NCBI GenBank assembly: GCA_017621885.1 | Contig: JAGASD010000004.1 | Span: forward strand, 1 to 64,000 | DNA: 64,000 nucleotides | Direction: 5' to 3' | DNA from: Clostridia bacterium | Lineage (GTDB): Bacteria; Bacillota; Clostridia; Oscillospirales; Acutalibacteraceae | Part shown: in pieces, positions 51,856-61,153 of the stretch | Numbering within the stretch: the first letter of the stretch is position 1 | Layout of the letters: the number at the start of each line of letters is the position of its first letter | The notes under the pieces: model-generated | Told to the model about the DNA's origin: nothing | Databases searched by the model: none | Seen by the model: the letters and a program-made list of their open reading frames with translations, nothing else | Translations under genes and position numbers: made by a program

Positions 51856-52784
51856 TGCTTATGGATTTTAAACATATTTCGGTGCTTCTTGAAGAATCGG
51901 TCGAATCCCTGAACATAAAACCTGACGGTGTTTATGTGGACTGCACGGCAGGGGGCGGCGGTCATTCCGCAGCAATCCTTTTTCACCTTGGAGAAAACGG
52001 AAGAATGGTGCTTATTGACCAGGATCCGGATGCCGTGAATACTCTTAAAAAAAGATTTGACGGTGACAAAAGAGTAACAATCGTTCATGACAATTTCAGT
52101 AATTTTTCAAATATACTTTCAGATTTGGGAATAGATGCCGTTGATGGTATTGTGGCAGATTTAGGTGTCAGCAGCCATCAGCTTGACACAGCTGAAAGAG
52201 GGTTTTCTTTTCATCACGATGCAAATCTCGATATGAGAATGAGTCAGCAGGGCAAAAGTGCTGCAGATGTAGTGAATACTTATTCTAAAAACGAGCTCGC
52301 CAGTGTGATTTTGCGCTACGGCGAGGAAAAGTTTGCGGACAGAGTTGCAAATGAAATCATAAAAGCCCGTGAAGCTAAAAGAATAGAAACTACGCTTGAG
52401 CTTGCCCGGATAGTTTCTTCTGCTATTCCTGCCAAATTCCGAAGAAACGGTCATCCTGCAAGAAAAACCTTTCAGGCAATAAGAATTGAGGTTAACGGTG
52501 AGCTTGATGTGCTGAAAAATACGCTCCCCGATATGTTCGAAAAACTCAAAAGTAACGGCGTTTTGTCTGTTATTACATTCCATTCCCTTGAGGATAAAAT
52601 TGTTAAGGATTATTTCAGAACACTTAAAGAGGGCTGTACTTGTCCAAAGGATTTTCCGGTTTGTGTATGTGGGAAAAAGCCCAAGGCTGTTGTTAAATCA
52701 GCAGGAGTCAAGGCTTCGGGTAAGGAGCTTGATGAAAATAACAGAAGCCGTAGTGCAAAGCTGCGCACGGCAATGAAGATATAG
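51855..52784 (+). CDS. rsmH: 16S rRNA (cytosine-1402-N4)-methyltransferase RsmH
   Basis: 309-residue SAM-dependent methyltransferase acting on C1402 of 16S rRNA. FKHISVLLEESVESL opening, SAM motif DCTAGGGGHSAAIL, GIVADLGVSSHQLD and the end NNRSRSAKLRTAMK are typical. First ATG overlaps the mraZ stop; a second ATG two codons on is an alternative. No separate ribosome site, so translation is coupled. Confidence 0.97.
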   Translation: MLMDFKHISVLLEESVESLNIKPDGVYVDCTAGGGGHSAAILFHLGENGRMVLIDQDPDAVNTLKKRFDGDKRVTIVHDNFSNFSNILSDLGIDAVDGIVADLGVSSHQLDTAERGFSFHHDANLDMRMSQQGKSAADVVNTYSKNELASVILRYGEEKFADRVANEIIKAREAKRIETTLELARIVSSAIPAKFRRNGHPARKTFQAIRIEVNGELDVLKNTLPDMFEKLKSNGVLSVITFHSLEDKIVKDYFRTLKEGCTCPKDFPVCVCGKKPKAVVKSAGVKASGKELDENNRSRSAKLRTAMKI

Positions 52785-52806
52785 ATTTTTTTCAGGAGGA
52801 AAGATA

Positions 52807-53382
52807 ATGGTTTACAGAGGTACAGAGGCTTACGATTTTTCGCTTTTTGAGCCTCAGGTTATAGAGCAACCTAAAAAACAGAATAAAAAAGTTGCAAAGC
52901 CTAAGAAAACCGCAGCTCCTGCAAAAAAAACTGCACAAAGAACACAGAAGAATACACATTCCAAGGTTATAGATAATTATCAGTACGAGGTTGAACGTAA
53001 TTCGCAGAAGGCAAGTGTACCTTCGGCTATCAAAAAAGCAATGTGCTTCGGTCTTGCTTGCTTTGCAATGATGATAGGTCTTCTTGTTATGGAAACGAAG
53101 TCTGATGCACTTATGACGGAGATTTCTTCCGTTCAGAAGGAAATTGATATTGCACACGGTGAAAACGTAAGACTCAACGCCGAGCTCAGCAGTATGATAG
53201 CAACGGATAAAATTGAGGATTACGCTGTTAACGTTCTTGGTATGGTTAAGGCAGAAAGCTATCAGATTAACTATATTGACCTTTCAGAGGGCGATGAAAT
53301 TGTTGTTTCCGGAGATAAAACGGTTGATGAAGCATCCGAAGGTGTAAATAAACTTAAAACTTTGTTTGCATATAATTTTTGA
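52807..53382 (+). CDS. ftsL: FtsL-like cell division protein
   Basis: 191-residue bitopic membrane protein at the ftsL position. The cytoplasmic part (about 1-75) is Lys/Ala/Pro-rich; one membrane helix (about 79-97) is followed by a short extracellular coiled coil (LMTEISSVQKEIDIAHGENVRLNAELSSM) and an acidic tail. Sequence is poorly conserved as in all FtsL/DivIC proteins; assignment rests on position and architecture. TCAGGAGG precedes the ATG. A terminator follows, so it closes the first dcw unit. Confidence 0.85.
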   Translation: MVYRGTEAYDFSLFEPQVIEQPKKQNKKVAKPKKTAAPAKKTAQRTQKNTHSKVIDNYQYEVERNSQKASVPSAIKKAMCFGLACFAMMIGLLVMETKSDALMTEISSVQKEIDIAHGENVRLNAELSSMIATDKIEDYAVNVLGMVKAESYQINYIDLSEGDEIVVSGDKTVDEASEGVNKLKTLFAYNF

Positions 53383-53397
53383 ATAAAAAATATATAT

Positions 53398-53427
53398 GAG
53401 AGTTGAGAAATCTCGACTCTCTTTTTT
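53398..53427 (+). terminator. Terminator inside the dcw cluster, after ftsL
   Basis: GAGAGTTGAG (53398-53407) pairs with CTCGACTCTC (53412-53421), one G-T pair, loop of four, then TTTTTT. It separates mraZ-rsmH-ftsL from the penicillin-binding protein gene. Confidence 0.88.
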
Positions 53428-53485
53428 GCATTGGGGCATAAAGAATTGTCCGGGTTTGTCCTGAAGTAAAATATTTAAGCTTTTT

Positions 53486-53515
53486 TTGGCATTGTGATAT
53501 TAAGTATGTTATAAT
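53486..53515 (+). promoter_or_regulatory. Promoter of pbp-mur-fts operon
   Basis: TTGGCA (53486-53491), 18 bases, TATAAT (53510-53515) with extended -10 TGT. About 110 bases of leader follow before the start codon. Confidence 0.65.
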
Positions 53516-53628
53516 GTAATAGATATATATTTTTACCGTTTAATTAATTATCAGTAAAAATTTCAGTTAGTATTCTATATAATAATATGACAAGGGTTTT
53601 GTACCCGTTGCTTTCAGGTGGTGTATGT

Positions 53629-55848
53629 ATGTCAAGAGTAAACTCTAATTTGAAAAAACGCTGTGCAAGTGCTATTGCATTTATTCTTGTTTTTGGATTT
53701 GGCCTTGATATTTGCAGACTTTTTTATTTTCAGGTAATTAAAGCTGATGAATACAGAACCGAGGCGGAAGCTCAGCAGTTAAGCGATACTGTAGTTTCTG
53801 CAGACAGAGGCGTTATTTACGATGCGAATATGAACGTTCTTGCTGAAAGTGCATCTGCCTGGCTGGTTTATGTGAATCCGTCTAAAATCAAAGATGAAGC
53901 ACAAAAAAATCTTGTTGCCACGGGACTTTCAAAAATACTCGGTGATGTTACTGCAGAAACAATTGCAGAAAAAATAAGCAACAAAGAATACAGCTACGTT
54001 AAAATCAAAAGCCGTATTGAATACAATGCCAAAACGGCAATTTCGGAATTTGTTAAAGAAAATGAGCTTTATGAGGTAATAGGTCTTGATCCCGATACAA
54101 AGAGGTATTATCCCTTCGGGAATTTTGCATCAACCGTTATTGGTATGACTAACAGTGATAATAACGGCAGAGCAGGTCTTGAGCTTAAATACAACGATAC
54201 GTTAACCGGTGTCCCCGGAAGAATAATTACCGCTAAGGATGCCAACAGCGGGCTTATGTCAAGTAATTATGAAACAAAGTTCGATGCGGAGCAGGGCACA
54301 AGTCTTGTTCTTACGATCGATAAAAGCGTTCAGTATTATCTTGAAAAAGGTCTTTCTCAGGCGGTTAAGGATAATAAGGCGGCTTCTGCATACGGAATAG
54401 TTATGGAGGTTGATACGGGTGCTGTTCTTGCAATGGCAACAATGCCCGATTACAACCTCAATGAGCCTTCGGTGCTGACTGATAAGGCTATCCTTGCAGA
54501 GCTTTCAAAAATTAAAGATGAAGATGAGTATGACGTTGCGTATAACAATGCCGTGTATCTTATGTGGCGTAACAGAGCCATAAGCGATACGTATGAGCCC
54601 GGCTCCGTATTCAAGATTTTTACTGCTGCGGCAGGTCTTGAAGAGGGGGTTGTTTCGAGCAGCTCTACATATAATTGCACCGGCTCTATCAGGGTTGCAG
54701 AAAACATAATCAACTGTCATAAGCATTCGGGTCACGGCACACAAACATTTACTCAGGGTCTTATGAATTCCTGTAACCCGTTTTTTATTACAATCGGTCA
54801 GGAATTGGGTACGGACAGATTCTATAAGTATTTTGAAGCCTTCGGCTTTACCGAAACAACCGGAATAGATTTACCTGCCGAAGCGGAGCCTGCGGCTGAT
54901 ATCACTTATCACTCAAAGGATAAAATGGGGATTGCACAGCTTTCCTCAAGTGCCTTCGGTCAGACCTTCCAGGTAAGTGCGGTGCAGATGATTACAGCGG
55001 TTTCTGCCGTTGCTAACGGCGGCAGACTTATGCAGCCCTATGTTGTTGCTAAAAAGCTTGACCAGGACGGTAACACCGTTTATGAAACTACTCCTACCGT
55101 TAAAAGACAGGTTATTTCCGAAAACACAAGTGAAACGGTAATCGGTATGATGGAAATGGTTGTTGCTGAGGGTACGGGTAAAAATGCATATATTCCCGGC
55201 TACAGGGTTGCAGGCAAAACCGGTACATCTGAAAAGCTTACGGTTGACGGTCAGTATATCGCATCCTTCGTGGGATGTGCTCCTGCTGATGATCCGAAAA
55301 TTGCTGTTCTTATTATCATAGATGAGCCTCAGGGCGCAAGTCACGGCGGTGGTGCCATAGCTGCACCCGTTGCCGGTTCGGTGATTGAACAGACACTCAA
55401 ATATATGAATGTTGAGCCTGTGTACACAGATGACGAGCTCTCAAAAATAAATGCTGTAACACCGGATGTTACCAATGTCAGTGTGAGTGCGGCTAAGAAT
55501 ACACTTTCAACGGAAGGCTTTACAGCAAGAGTTGTGGGTAAAGGTGATAAGGTAATAACCCAGTATCCCATTAAGGGGCAGAGTATTCCTATGGGCGGTG
55601 TAGTTGTTCTTTACACTGAGCCTAACGTTAAGGATACAACGTCCGTGGTTCCCAATCTTACGGGTCTCAGTATAAGTGAGGCTAATGCAAGGGCTGTAAA
55701 TGCAGGCTATAATATTAAGGTTTCGGGTGCTGCTCTTGATAGTGAGGTTGTTTCTTACAGACAGAGCGTGGCAGAGGGAACGAAGGCTGAGCTTGGCTCA
55801 ACCATTACAGTTTACTTTAAAACAACAACAGGCGTTCAGGACGATTAA
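53629..55848 (+). CDS. Class B penicillin-binding protein with PASTA domains (FtsI/SpoVD type)
   Basis: 739-residue transpeptidase that cross-links peptidoglycan at the septum or in the spore cortex. One N-terminal membrane helix (about 12-35), a dimerisation domain beginning SADRGVIYDANMNVLA, then the transpeptidase: catalytic Ser326 in PGSVFK, SCN (within MNSCNPFF) and KTG (AGKTGTSEK). Two C-terminal PASTA repeats (about 605-665 and 668-735). ATG at 53629 has AGGTGG upstream; the frame is open 14 codons earlier. SpoVD and PBP2B cannot be told apart by sequence alone; position in the dcw operon fits both. Confidence 0.95.
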   Translation: MSRVNSNLKKRCASAIAFILVFGFGLDICRLFYFQVIKADEYRTEAEAQQLSDTVVSADRGVIYDANMNVLAESASAWLVYVNPSKIKDEAQKNLVATGLSKILGDVTAETIAEKISNKEYSYVKIKSRIEYNAKTAISEFVKENELYEVIGLDPDTKRYYPFGNFASTVIGMTNSDNNGRAGLELKYNDTLTGVPGRIITAKDANSGLMSSNYETKFDAEQGTSLVLTIDKSVQYYLEKGLSQAVKDNKAASAYGIVMEVDTGAVLAMATMPDYNLNEPSVLTDKAILAELSKIKDEDEYDVAYNNAVYLMWRNRAISDTYEPGSVFKIFTAAAGLEEGVVSSSSTYNCTGSIRVAENIINCHKHSGHGTQTFTQGLMNSCNPFFITIGQELGTDRFYKYFEAFGFTETTGIDLPAEAEPAADITYHSKDKMGIAQLSSSAFGQTFQVSAVQMITAVSAVANGGRLMQPYVVAKKLDQDGNTVYETTPTVKRQVISENTSETVIGMMEMVVAEGTGKNAYIPGYRVAGKTGTSEKLTVDGQYIASFVGCAPADDPKIAVLIIIDEPQGASHGGGAIAAPVAGSVIEQTLKYMNVEPVYTDDELSKINAVTPDVTNVSVSAAKNTLSTEGFTARVVGKGDKVITQYPIKGQSIPMGGVVVLYTEPNVKDTTSVVPNLTGLSISEANARAVNAGYNIKVSGAALDSEVVSYRQSVAEGTKAELGSTITVYFKTTTGVQDD

Positions 55849-55876
55849 TTTAGTCGGCGACAAATAAAGAGGAGAG

Positions 55877-57304
55877 TTGAAAATGCTTTTATCAGAACTT
55901 TTAAACGGTTTGAATATATTGTCCGAGTATGAGGATAGAGAGATTGCTGACGTAACAGACAAAACCTTGAAGATTTCAGAGGGTTGTGCATTCGTTTGCG
56001 TAATAGGTGCAAGATTTGACGGACATTCTTTTGCGGAAACTGCCGTTAAAGAGGGTGCAAAAGCGGTAATCGTTTCAAGAGATATGGGGTTAAAAGAACA
56101 GATTATTGTTGAAAATACCCGTGAAGCCTATGCCGTTATGTGCAAAAATCTTAACGGCGCAGCGGTTGATAAGCTTACTGTTATCGGTATTACGGGCACA
56201 AACGGCAAAACAACCACCGCCTTTGTTGTGAAGGATATACTTGCTGAAATGGGCATAAAAAGCGGTCTTATCGGCACTGTTAAGAATATGGTTGGTGATA
56301 AAGAATTCAGCACAGAGCTCACTACTCCCGACCCTTACGATATGCACGCGCTTTTCAAAATGATGGTTGATGACGGAATTAAGTATTGCGTAATGGAAAC
56401 CTCCTCCCAGGCATTCCACCAGATGCGCCTTGCGGGTATACATTTCAAAACAGGAGTGTTTACTAACCTTACGCAGGACCATCTTGATTATCACGGCACT
56501 ATCGAAGAGTATAAGCGTTGCAAAAAAATGCTTTTCACAAATTGTGATAAAGCCGTAATTAATGCTGATGATGAAAACGGTGCTTATATGGCTGACGGCA
56601 TTGAAGCTGAGGTGAAAGCTTATTCAATAAATGAAGCGTCCGATTACAGAGCTGAAAATACAGAATTTTTTTCGGACAGAGTTGAATATGATTTGAACGG
56701 AAAGCACGTTGTTTTCCATATACCGGGCGGCTTTTCGGTTTATAATTCCTTGTGTGCAATCGGCGCGGTTTGCTCTTTGGGTTTTGAATTTGAAGATGTT
56801 ATTAATGCTGTGGCAGGTGCCGCGACGGTAAAGGGCAGGCTTGAGCTTCTTAAAACAGATACGGATTACGGTGTTATTATCGACTATGCCCACACTCCCG
56901 ACGGCCTTGAAAAAGCCATCAATGCAGTGCGCGGCTTCACAAAGGGCAGAGTGATTACTCTTTTTGGTTGCGGCGGTGACCGTGATAAAACAAAGCGTCC
57001 TAAAATGGGCAGAATGGCAACGGATTTATCTGATATTGTTGTTATTACTACCGATAACCCCCGTACAGAGGACCCCGATGAAATTATCAAGGATATTCTT
57101 ATCGGTACTGTGGGCACAAAGGCAGAGGTCGTTACAATTACAGACCGAAGTGAGGCAATTGCCCATGCTCTTAAAATCGCGGAAAAAGGCGATACAATTC
57201 TTCTTGCGGGTAAGGGTCACGAAACGTATCAGGTAATCGGTAAAGAGCGTGTTCATTATGATGAGCGTGAAATAGTTGCAAAGGCTCTTGCTGATATTAA
57301 GTAA
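55877..57304 (+). CDS. murE: UDP-MurNAc-tripeptide ligase (meso-DAP adding)
   Basis: 475 residues. Adds the third amino acid of the peptidoglycan stem. ATP loop GITGTNGKTTTA (GTNGKT at 107-112), carbamylated-lysine region, and the motif TTDNPRTEDP near residue 395, in which DNPR indicates meso-diaminopimelate specificity rather than lysine. GAGGAG precedes the ATG. Confidence 0.97.
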   Translation: MKMLLSELLNGLNILSEYEDREIADVTDKTLKISEGCAFVCVIGARFDGHSFAETAVKEGAKAVIVSRDMGLKEQIIVENTREAYAVMCKNLNGAAVDKLTVIGITGTNGKTTTAFVVKDILAEMGIKSGLIGTVKNMVGDKEFSTELTTPDPYDMHALFKMMVDDGIKYCVMETSSQAFHQMRLAGIHFKTGVFTNLTQDHLDYHGTIEEYKRCKKMLFTNCDKAVINADDENGAYMADGIEAEVKAYSINEASDYRAENTEFFSDRVEYDLNGKHVVFHIPGGFSVYNSLCAIGAVCSLGFEFEDVINAVAGAATVKGRLELLKTDTDYGVIIDYAHTPDGLEKAINAVRGFTKGRVITLFGCGGDRDKTKRPKMGRMATDLSDIVVITTDNPRTEDPDEIIKDILIGTVGTKAEVVTITDRSEAIAHALKIAEKGDTILLAGKGHETYQVIGKERVHYDEREIVAKALADIK

Positions 57305-57327
57305 TTTGTTCAGAGTGGGAAACAGGT

Positions 57328-58698
57328 ATGAAAAAGATTTTAATTAAAGATATAGCAGGTTTTTGCGGTGCACAAACATCTTTGGATGGCGAAATAAGCA
57401 GGATTTCAACCGATAGCAGAGACGTTGATGAAAACACACTCTTTGTTGCCCTTGTCGGTGAACGCTTTGATGCAAACGATTTTGTTGAGGACGTTCTCAG
57501 AAAAGGTGCAAAGGCAGTTATTTGCAGTAAAAAGGTTTGCGATGACGAGCGACTCATTTGCGTTGAGGATACAGGCAAGGCTCTTCTGCAGATTGCGAAT
57601 GGCTACAGAAAAAGCTTTAATATTCCCTTTATCGGTCTTACCGGGAGTGTCGGTAAAACCACAAGCAAGGGTATGATTTATGCGGTTGTCAATAAAAAAT
57701 TCAATGCAATGCGTACAGCGGGGAATCTTAATAATGAAATAGGTGTACCCAGAACGTTGTTTACTCTTGAAGAGTGGCACGAAGCGGCAGTAATTGAAAT
57801 GGGTATGAATCATTTTGAGGAAATATCAAGGCTTTCAAAAACGGTTGAGCCGCAAATTGCAGTTATAACAAACGTAGGTACAGCCCATATTGAGAATTTG
57901 GGCTCAAGAGAGGGTATTCTTAAAGCAAAGCTTGAAATTCTTGACGGTATGAAAAAGGGCTCGACTCTTATTATAAACGGTGATAACGATATGCTTGCTA
58001 CCGTTGAAAAACCTGATTATGAGCTTATCCGTTTCGGTATTGACGGCGAAAAGCTTGATATGAAAGCAGTTGACGTGAAGGCTGACGAAAAGGGCAGTAC
58101 GTTTAAGGCTTTATATAATGGGGAAGAGGCAGAGGTGTTTGTACCTGCTGTGGGTATTCACAACGTATATAATGCTCTTTCGGCAATGTGTGTCGGTGTG
58201 AAGCTCGGCTTTACCCTTAAAGAAGCTGCAGAGGGTGTTGCTGATTTTGAAGCAGAGGGTATGCGCCAAAAAATAACGAATGCAGGCGGTGCGGTATTTA
58301 TAGAGGATTGCTACAATGCTAATCCCGACAGTATGATGGCATCTCTTGATGCTCTTGCAACAATTAAGAAAACCCGTTCCTTCGCTGTTCTCGGTGATAT
58401 GCTTGAATTAGGCGATTTTTCTGAGGAAGCACACAGAAAAGTCGGTGAAAAAGCGGCACAGACAGGTTGTGATTTTGTTCTTACCTTCGGAAAGCTTTCT
58501 GAGCACATTGCAAAAGCAGCAACAGAAAAGGGCTGTAACGCAAAAAGCTTTGATGATAAAGAAAAAATTGCAGAAATTATATGTGAAAACCTTAAAAAAG
58601 ATGACACACTGCTTTTTAAAGGCAGCCGAGGAATGAAAATGGAAGAAATTTTCCTTTCTGTCTATAAAAAAATAGGGTATAACCCCGATAATGCTTGA
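57328..58698 (+). CDS. murF: UDP-MurNAc-tripeptide-D-Ala-D-Ala ligase
   Basis: 456 residues. Adds D-Ala-D-Ala to UDP-MurNAc-tripeptide. ATP loop GLTGSVGKTTSKGM near 108, AGNLNNEIGVPRTL, EMGMNHFEEISRLS, NVGTAHIENLGS and DCYNANPDSM are family motifs. Starts 23 bases after murE. Confidence 0.97.
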   Translation: MKKILIKDIAGFCGAQTSLDGEISRISTDSRDVDENTLFVALVGERFDANDFVEDVLRKGAKAVICSKKVCDDERLICVEDTGKALLQIANGYRKSFNIPFIGLTGSVGKTTSKGMIYAVVNKKFNAMRTAGNLNNEIGVPRTLFTLEEWHEAAVIEMGMNHFEEISRLSKTVEPQIAVITNVGTAHIENLGSREGILKAKLEILDGMKKGSTLIINGDNDMLATVEKPDYELIRFGIDGEKLDMKAVDVKADEKGSTFKALYNGEEAEVFVPAVGIHNVYNALSAMCVGVKLGFTLKEAAEGVADFEAEGMRQKITNAGGAVFIEDCYNANPDSMMASLDALATIKKTRSFAVLGDMLELGDFSEEAHRKVGEKAAQTGCDFVLTFGKLSEHIAKAATEKGCNAKSFDDKEKIAEIICENLKKDDTLLFKGSRGMKMEEIFLSVYKKIGYNPDNA

Positions 58699-58772
58699 TT
58701 TTTTTCTTGTTTCAAGGTAGGATTATATTGGTGTGAAGTTTGCACTTGATTAAGGTATAAGGAGTAAAAAAT

Positions 58773-59846
58773 ATGAATAATACTGTTCTTGCGTGTGTAA
58801 TAGCGGCGGTTATTGCTTTCGGTATTTCTTTCGGTTTGGGATATGTGGTAATTCCATTCCTTCACAAGCTTAAATTCGGTCAGACAATTCTTGACATAGG
58901 TCCCAAGTGGCATAAAAATAAACAGGGCACACCCACAATGGGCGGCATCTTATTTATTCTCGGTACTGTTATAGCTTTCGCTGTTGTGGTTATAATAGAT
59001 AAGATTCTCGGCGGAGATATAATCGGCTCTGTGCAGGCAAGCGGTAATGCTGAAAATCTTGTTGAACAGATTTCTGTACAGGCTTCTTCAAATTACATAA
59101 AAGTAATCGGCGGTCTTATAATGGCTCTCGGCTTTGCTTTTATCGGCTTCCTTGATGACTATATTAAAGTTGTTAAAAAACGCAACCTCGGTCTTACAAT
59201 TCTTCAGAAAACCGTTCTTCAGGTTATTCTTATGGTTGCTTATATCCTTACGCTTTATATAAATGACCCCACAGGCAGTATGTTTATTCCTTTCGTTGGT
59301 GTTGTTGAAACAAAAGTGTTCTTCTGGGTAATCGGCTTTGTTGTTATTTATGCAACAACCAATGCTGTAAACTTTACTGACGGTATTGACGGTCTTTGCG
59401 GTTCGGTTACACTTACTGCCGCAATAAGCTTTATAGCTATTGCAGCTTTAAGGAATTGCCTTGGTATCAGCCTTCTTGCTTCCGCTCTTCTCGGTGCGCT
59501 TATAGGCTACCTTATCTGGAACTGGCACCCCGCAAAGGTTATGATGGGTGACTTGGGTTCAATGTTCCTGGGCGGTCTTATCGTTGCATTCTCTTATGCA
59601 GTCGATTGTCCCATAATCATTCTTTTTACCGGTATTATTTACGTTGCTGAGTTTGGCTCTGATATTATTCAGATCGGTTATTTCAAGCTTACTCACGGTA
59701 AACGTATTTTTAAAATGGCTCCCATTCACCATCACTTTGAAATGTGTGGTTGGAAAGAGGTTAAGATTGTTAAAGTCTTTTCTGCAATTAACCTTTTAGG
59801 CGGAATTATTGCAGTGCTTGTAATGTATTTCGGTGCGCCGAAATAA
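58773..59846 (+). CDS. mraY: Phospho-MurNAc-pentapeptide transferase MraY
   Basis: 357-residue membrane enzyme with about ten helices that makes lipid I on undecaprenyl phosphate. Catalytic aspartates in FLDDYIKV and NFTDGIDGL; the late MMGDLGSMFLGG and HHHFEMCGW are typical. A loop of about 30 residues after the second helix (QASGNAENLVEQISVQASS) is longer than usual. AAGGAG before the ATG. Confidence 0.97.
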   Translation: MNNTVLACVIAAVIAFGISFGLGYVVIPFLHKLKFGQTILDIGPKWHKNKQGTPTMGGILFILGTVIAFAVVVIIDKILGGDIIGSVQASGNAENLVEQISVQASSNYIKVIGGLIMALGFAFIGFLDDYIKVVKKRNLGLTILQKTVLQVILMVAYILTLYINDPTGSMFIPFVGVVETKVFFWVIGFVVIYATTNAVNFTDGIDGLCGSVTLTAAISFIAIAALRNCLGISLLASALLGALIGYLIWNWHPAKVMMGDLGSMFLGGLIVAFSYAVDCPIIILFTGIIYVAEFGSDIIQIGYFKLTHGKRIFKMAPIHHHFEMCGWKEVKIVKVFSAINLLGGIIAVLVMYFGAPK

Positions 59847-59884
59847 AATATAATTAACTGAAATTAATTGAAAGGTGTGTTAAC

Positions 59885-61138
59885 ATGCAAAAGAAAAAAC
59901 AGGTGAATGACTTGTTTGTTAAAAACGGCATGGATGTTCCGTTTTTTCTCATAATGCTGGTTCTTATGACAATAGGTCTTGTTATGCTCCTTTCAGCAAG
60001 CTATATTTATGCTTTCCATTACAGCGGTAGCGGCGACAGCCTTTATTATTTTAAAAGACAGATTGTTTTTGCAGTTTTAGGCATTATCGGTATGCTTGTA
60101 TATTCACGGTTGAATTATAAGTATCTGAAAATGATAACCAACATAGGTCTTTTGGGTGCGCTTGTTATTCTTGCTATCACTGTTCTTCGCGGCGGCGGTG
60201 ACGGTATTAACCGTTGGTTCGGTATCGGTGCTTTTTCGTTCCAGCCATCGGAAATGGCAAAGTTTATGCTCATTCTTTTCTGCGCCGCAGGTCTTGATAA
60301 GAACCACAAAAAGATTATAAGTGCAGAGCCCTCAAAAGCACAGTGGGCACAAAAAATCACCGAGCTTTCCAAAGGGTCAATAAAAATAACCCGGGGAACA
60401 ACCACAATGTTCTTCTACGCACTTGTTATAGGCTTTACTGCAGGTATGGTTCTTCTGGGAAGCCATCTTTCCGGTGCAATTCTTATTTTGCTTATCGGTG
60501 TAGCGATGCTCTGGATAGGCGAGTGCAGAGCGCGTTGGTTTGCCGTTCTCGGTATGGTTGTAGCAGTTGTTCTCGTTTATGTAATGTTCAATTATGAGGA
60601 TTTGCCCCTCAAAGAATATATGATTGTACGAATAAAAGCGTGGCGTATTAAAGACTTTTCTCCCGATGATGCCCGTTGGCAGATAAACCATTCCCTTTAC
60701 GCTTTAGGTTCGGGCGGATTTCTGGGTGCAGGTATAGGTAATTCAAAGCAGAAATATCTTTACGTTTCTGAGTCACATACAGACTTTATTTTCTCAATAA
60801 TCGGTGAGGAATTAGGCTTTGTGGGTTGCTTTATTATTCTTGCAATATTTATTTGTCTTATTTTAAGAGGTATTTATATCGGTATGCGTGCAAAGGATCG
60901 CTACGGAGCTCTTCTTGTGTTCGGTATGACGTCACAGCTTGCATTGCAGGTTATGTTTAACGTTGCGGTTGTTACGGATACCGTGCCTAACACGGGTATC
61001 AGTCTTCCGTTTTTCAGCTACGGCGGTTCGGCGTTGCTTATAACCCTTGTCGAAATGGGTACAATTCTTGCTGTTTCCCGTCAGGCTGATTTGCCAAAGG
61101 TTTATTCAATAAGAAAATCGAGAAAAGAATCTAAATAA
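59885..61138 (+). CDS. ftsW: SEDS-family lipid II polymerase FtsW (or SpoVE)
   Basis: 417-residue SEDS glycosyltransferase, ten membrane segments, working with the class B PBP of this operon. FQPSEMAKF, the SESHTDFIFSIIGEELG loop and PNTGISLPFFSYGGSALL are diagnostic. An insert of about 40 charged residues (about 138-178) follows QPSEMAKF. murD, which usually precedes it, is absent here. AAAGG before the ATG. Confidence 0.95.
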   Translation: MQKKKQVNDLFVKNGMDVPFFLIMLVLMTIGLVMLLSASYIYAFHYSGSGDSLYYFKRQIVFAVLGIIGMLVYSRLNYKYLKMITNIGLLGALVILAITVLRGGGDGINRWFGIGAFSFQPSEMAKFMLILFCAAGLDKNHKKIISAEPSKAQWAQKITELSKGSIKITRGTTTMFFYALVIGFTAGMVLLGSHLSGAILILLIGVAMLWIGECRARWFAVLGMVVAVVLVYVMFNYEDLPLKEYMIVRIKAWRIKDFSPDDARWQINHSLYALGSGGFLGAGIGNSKQKYLYVSESHTDFIFSIIGEELGFVGCFIILAIFICLILRGIYIGMRAKDRYGALLVFGMTSQLALQVMFNVAVVTDTVPNTGISLPFFSYGGSALLITLVEMGTILAVSRQADLPKVYSIRKSRKESK

Positions 61139-61153
61139 GAAGGGTAGAGTTTT

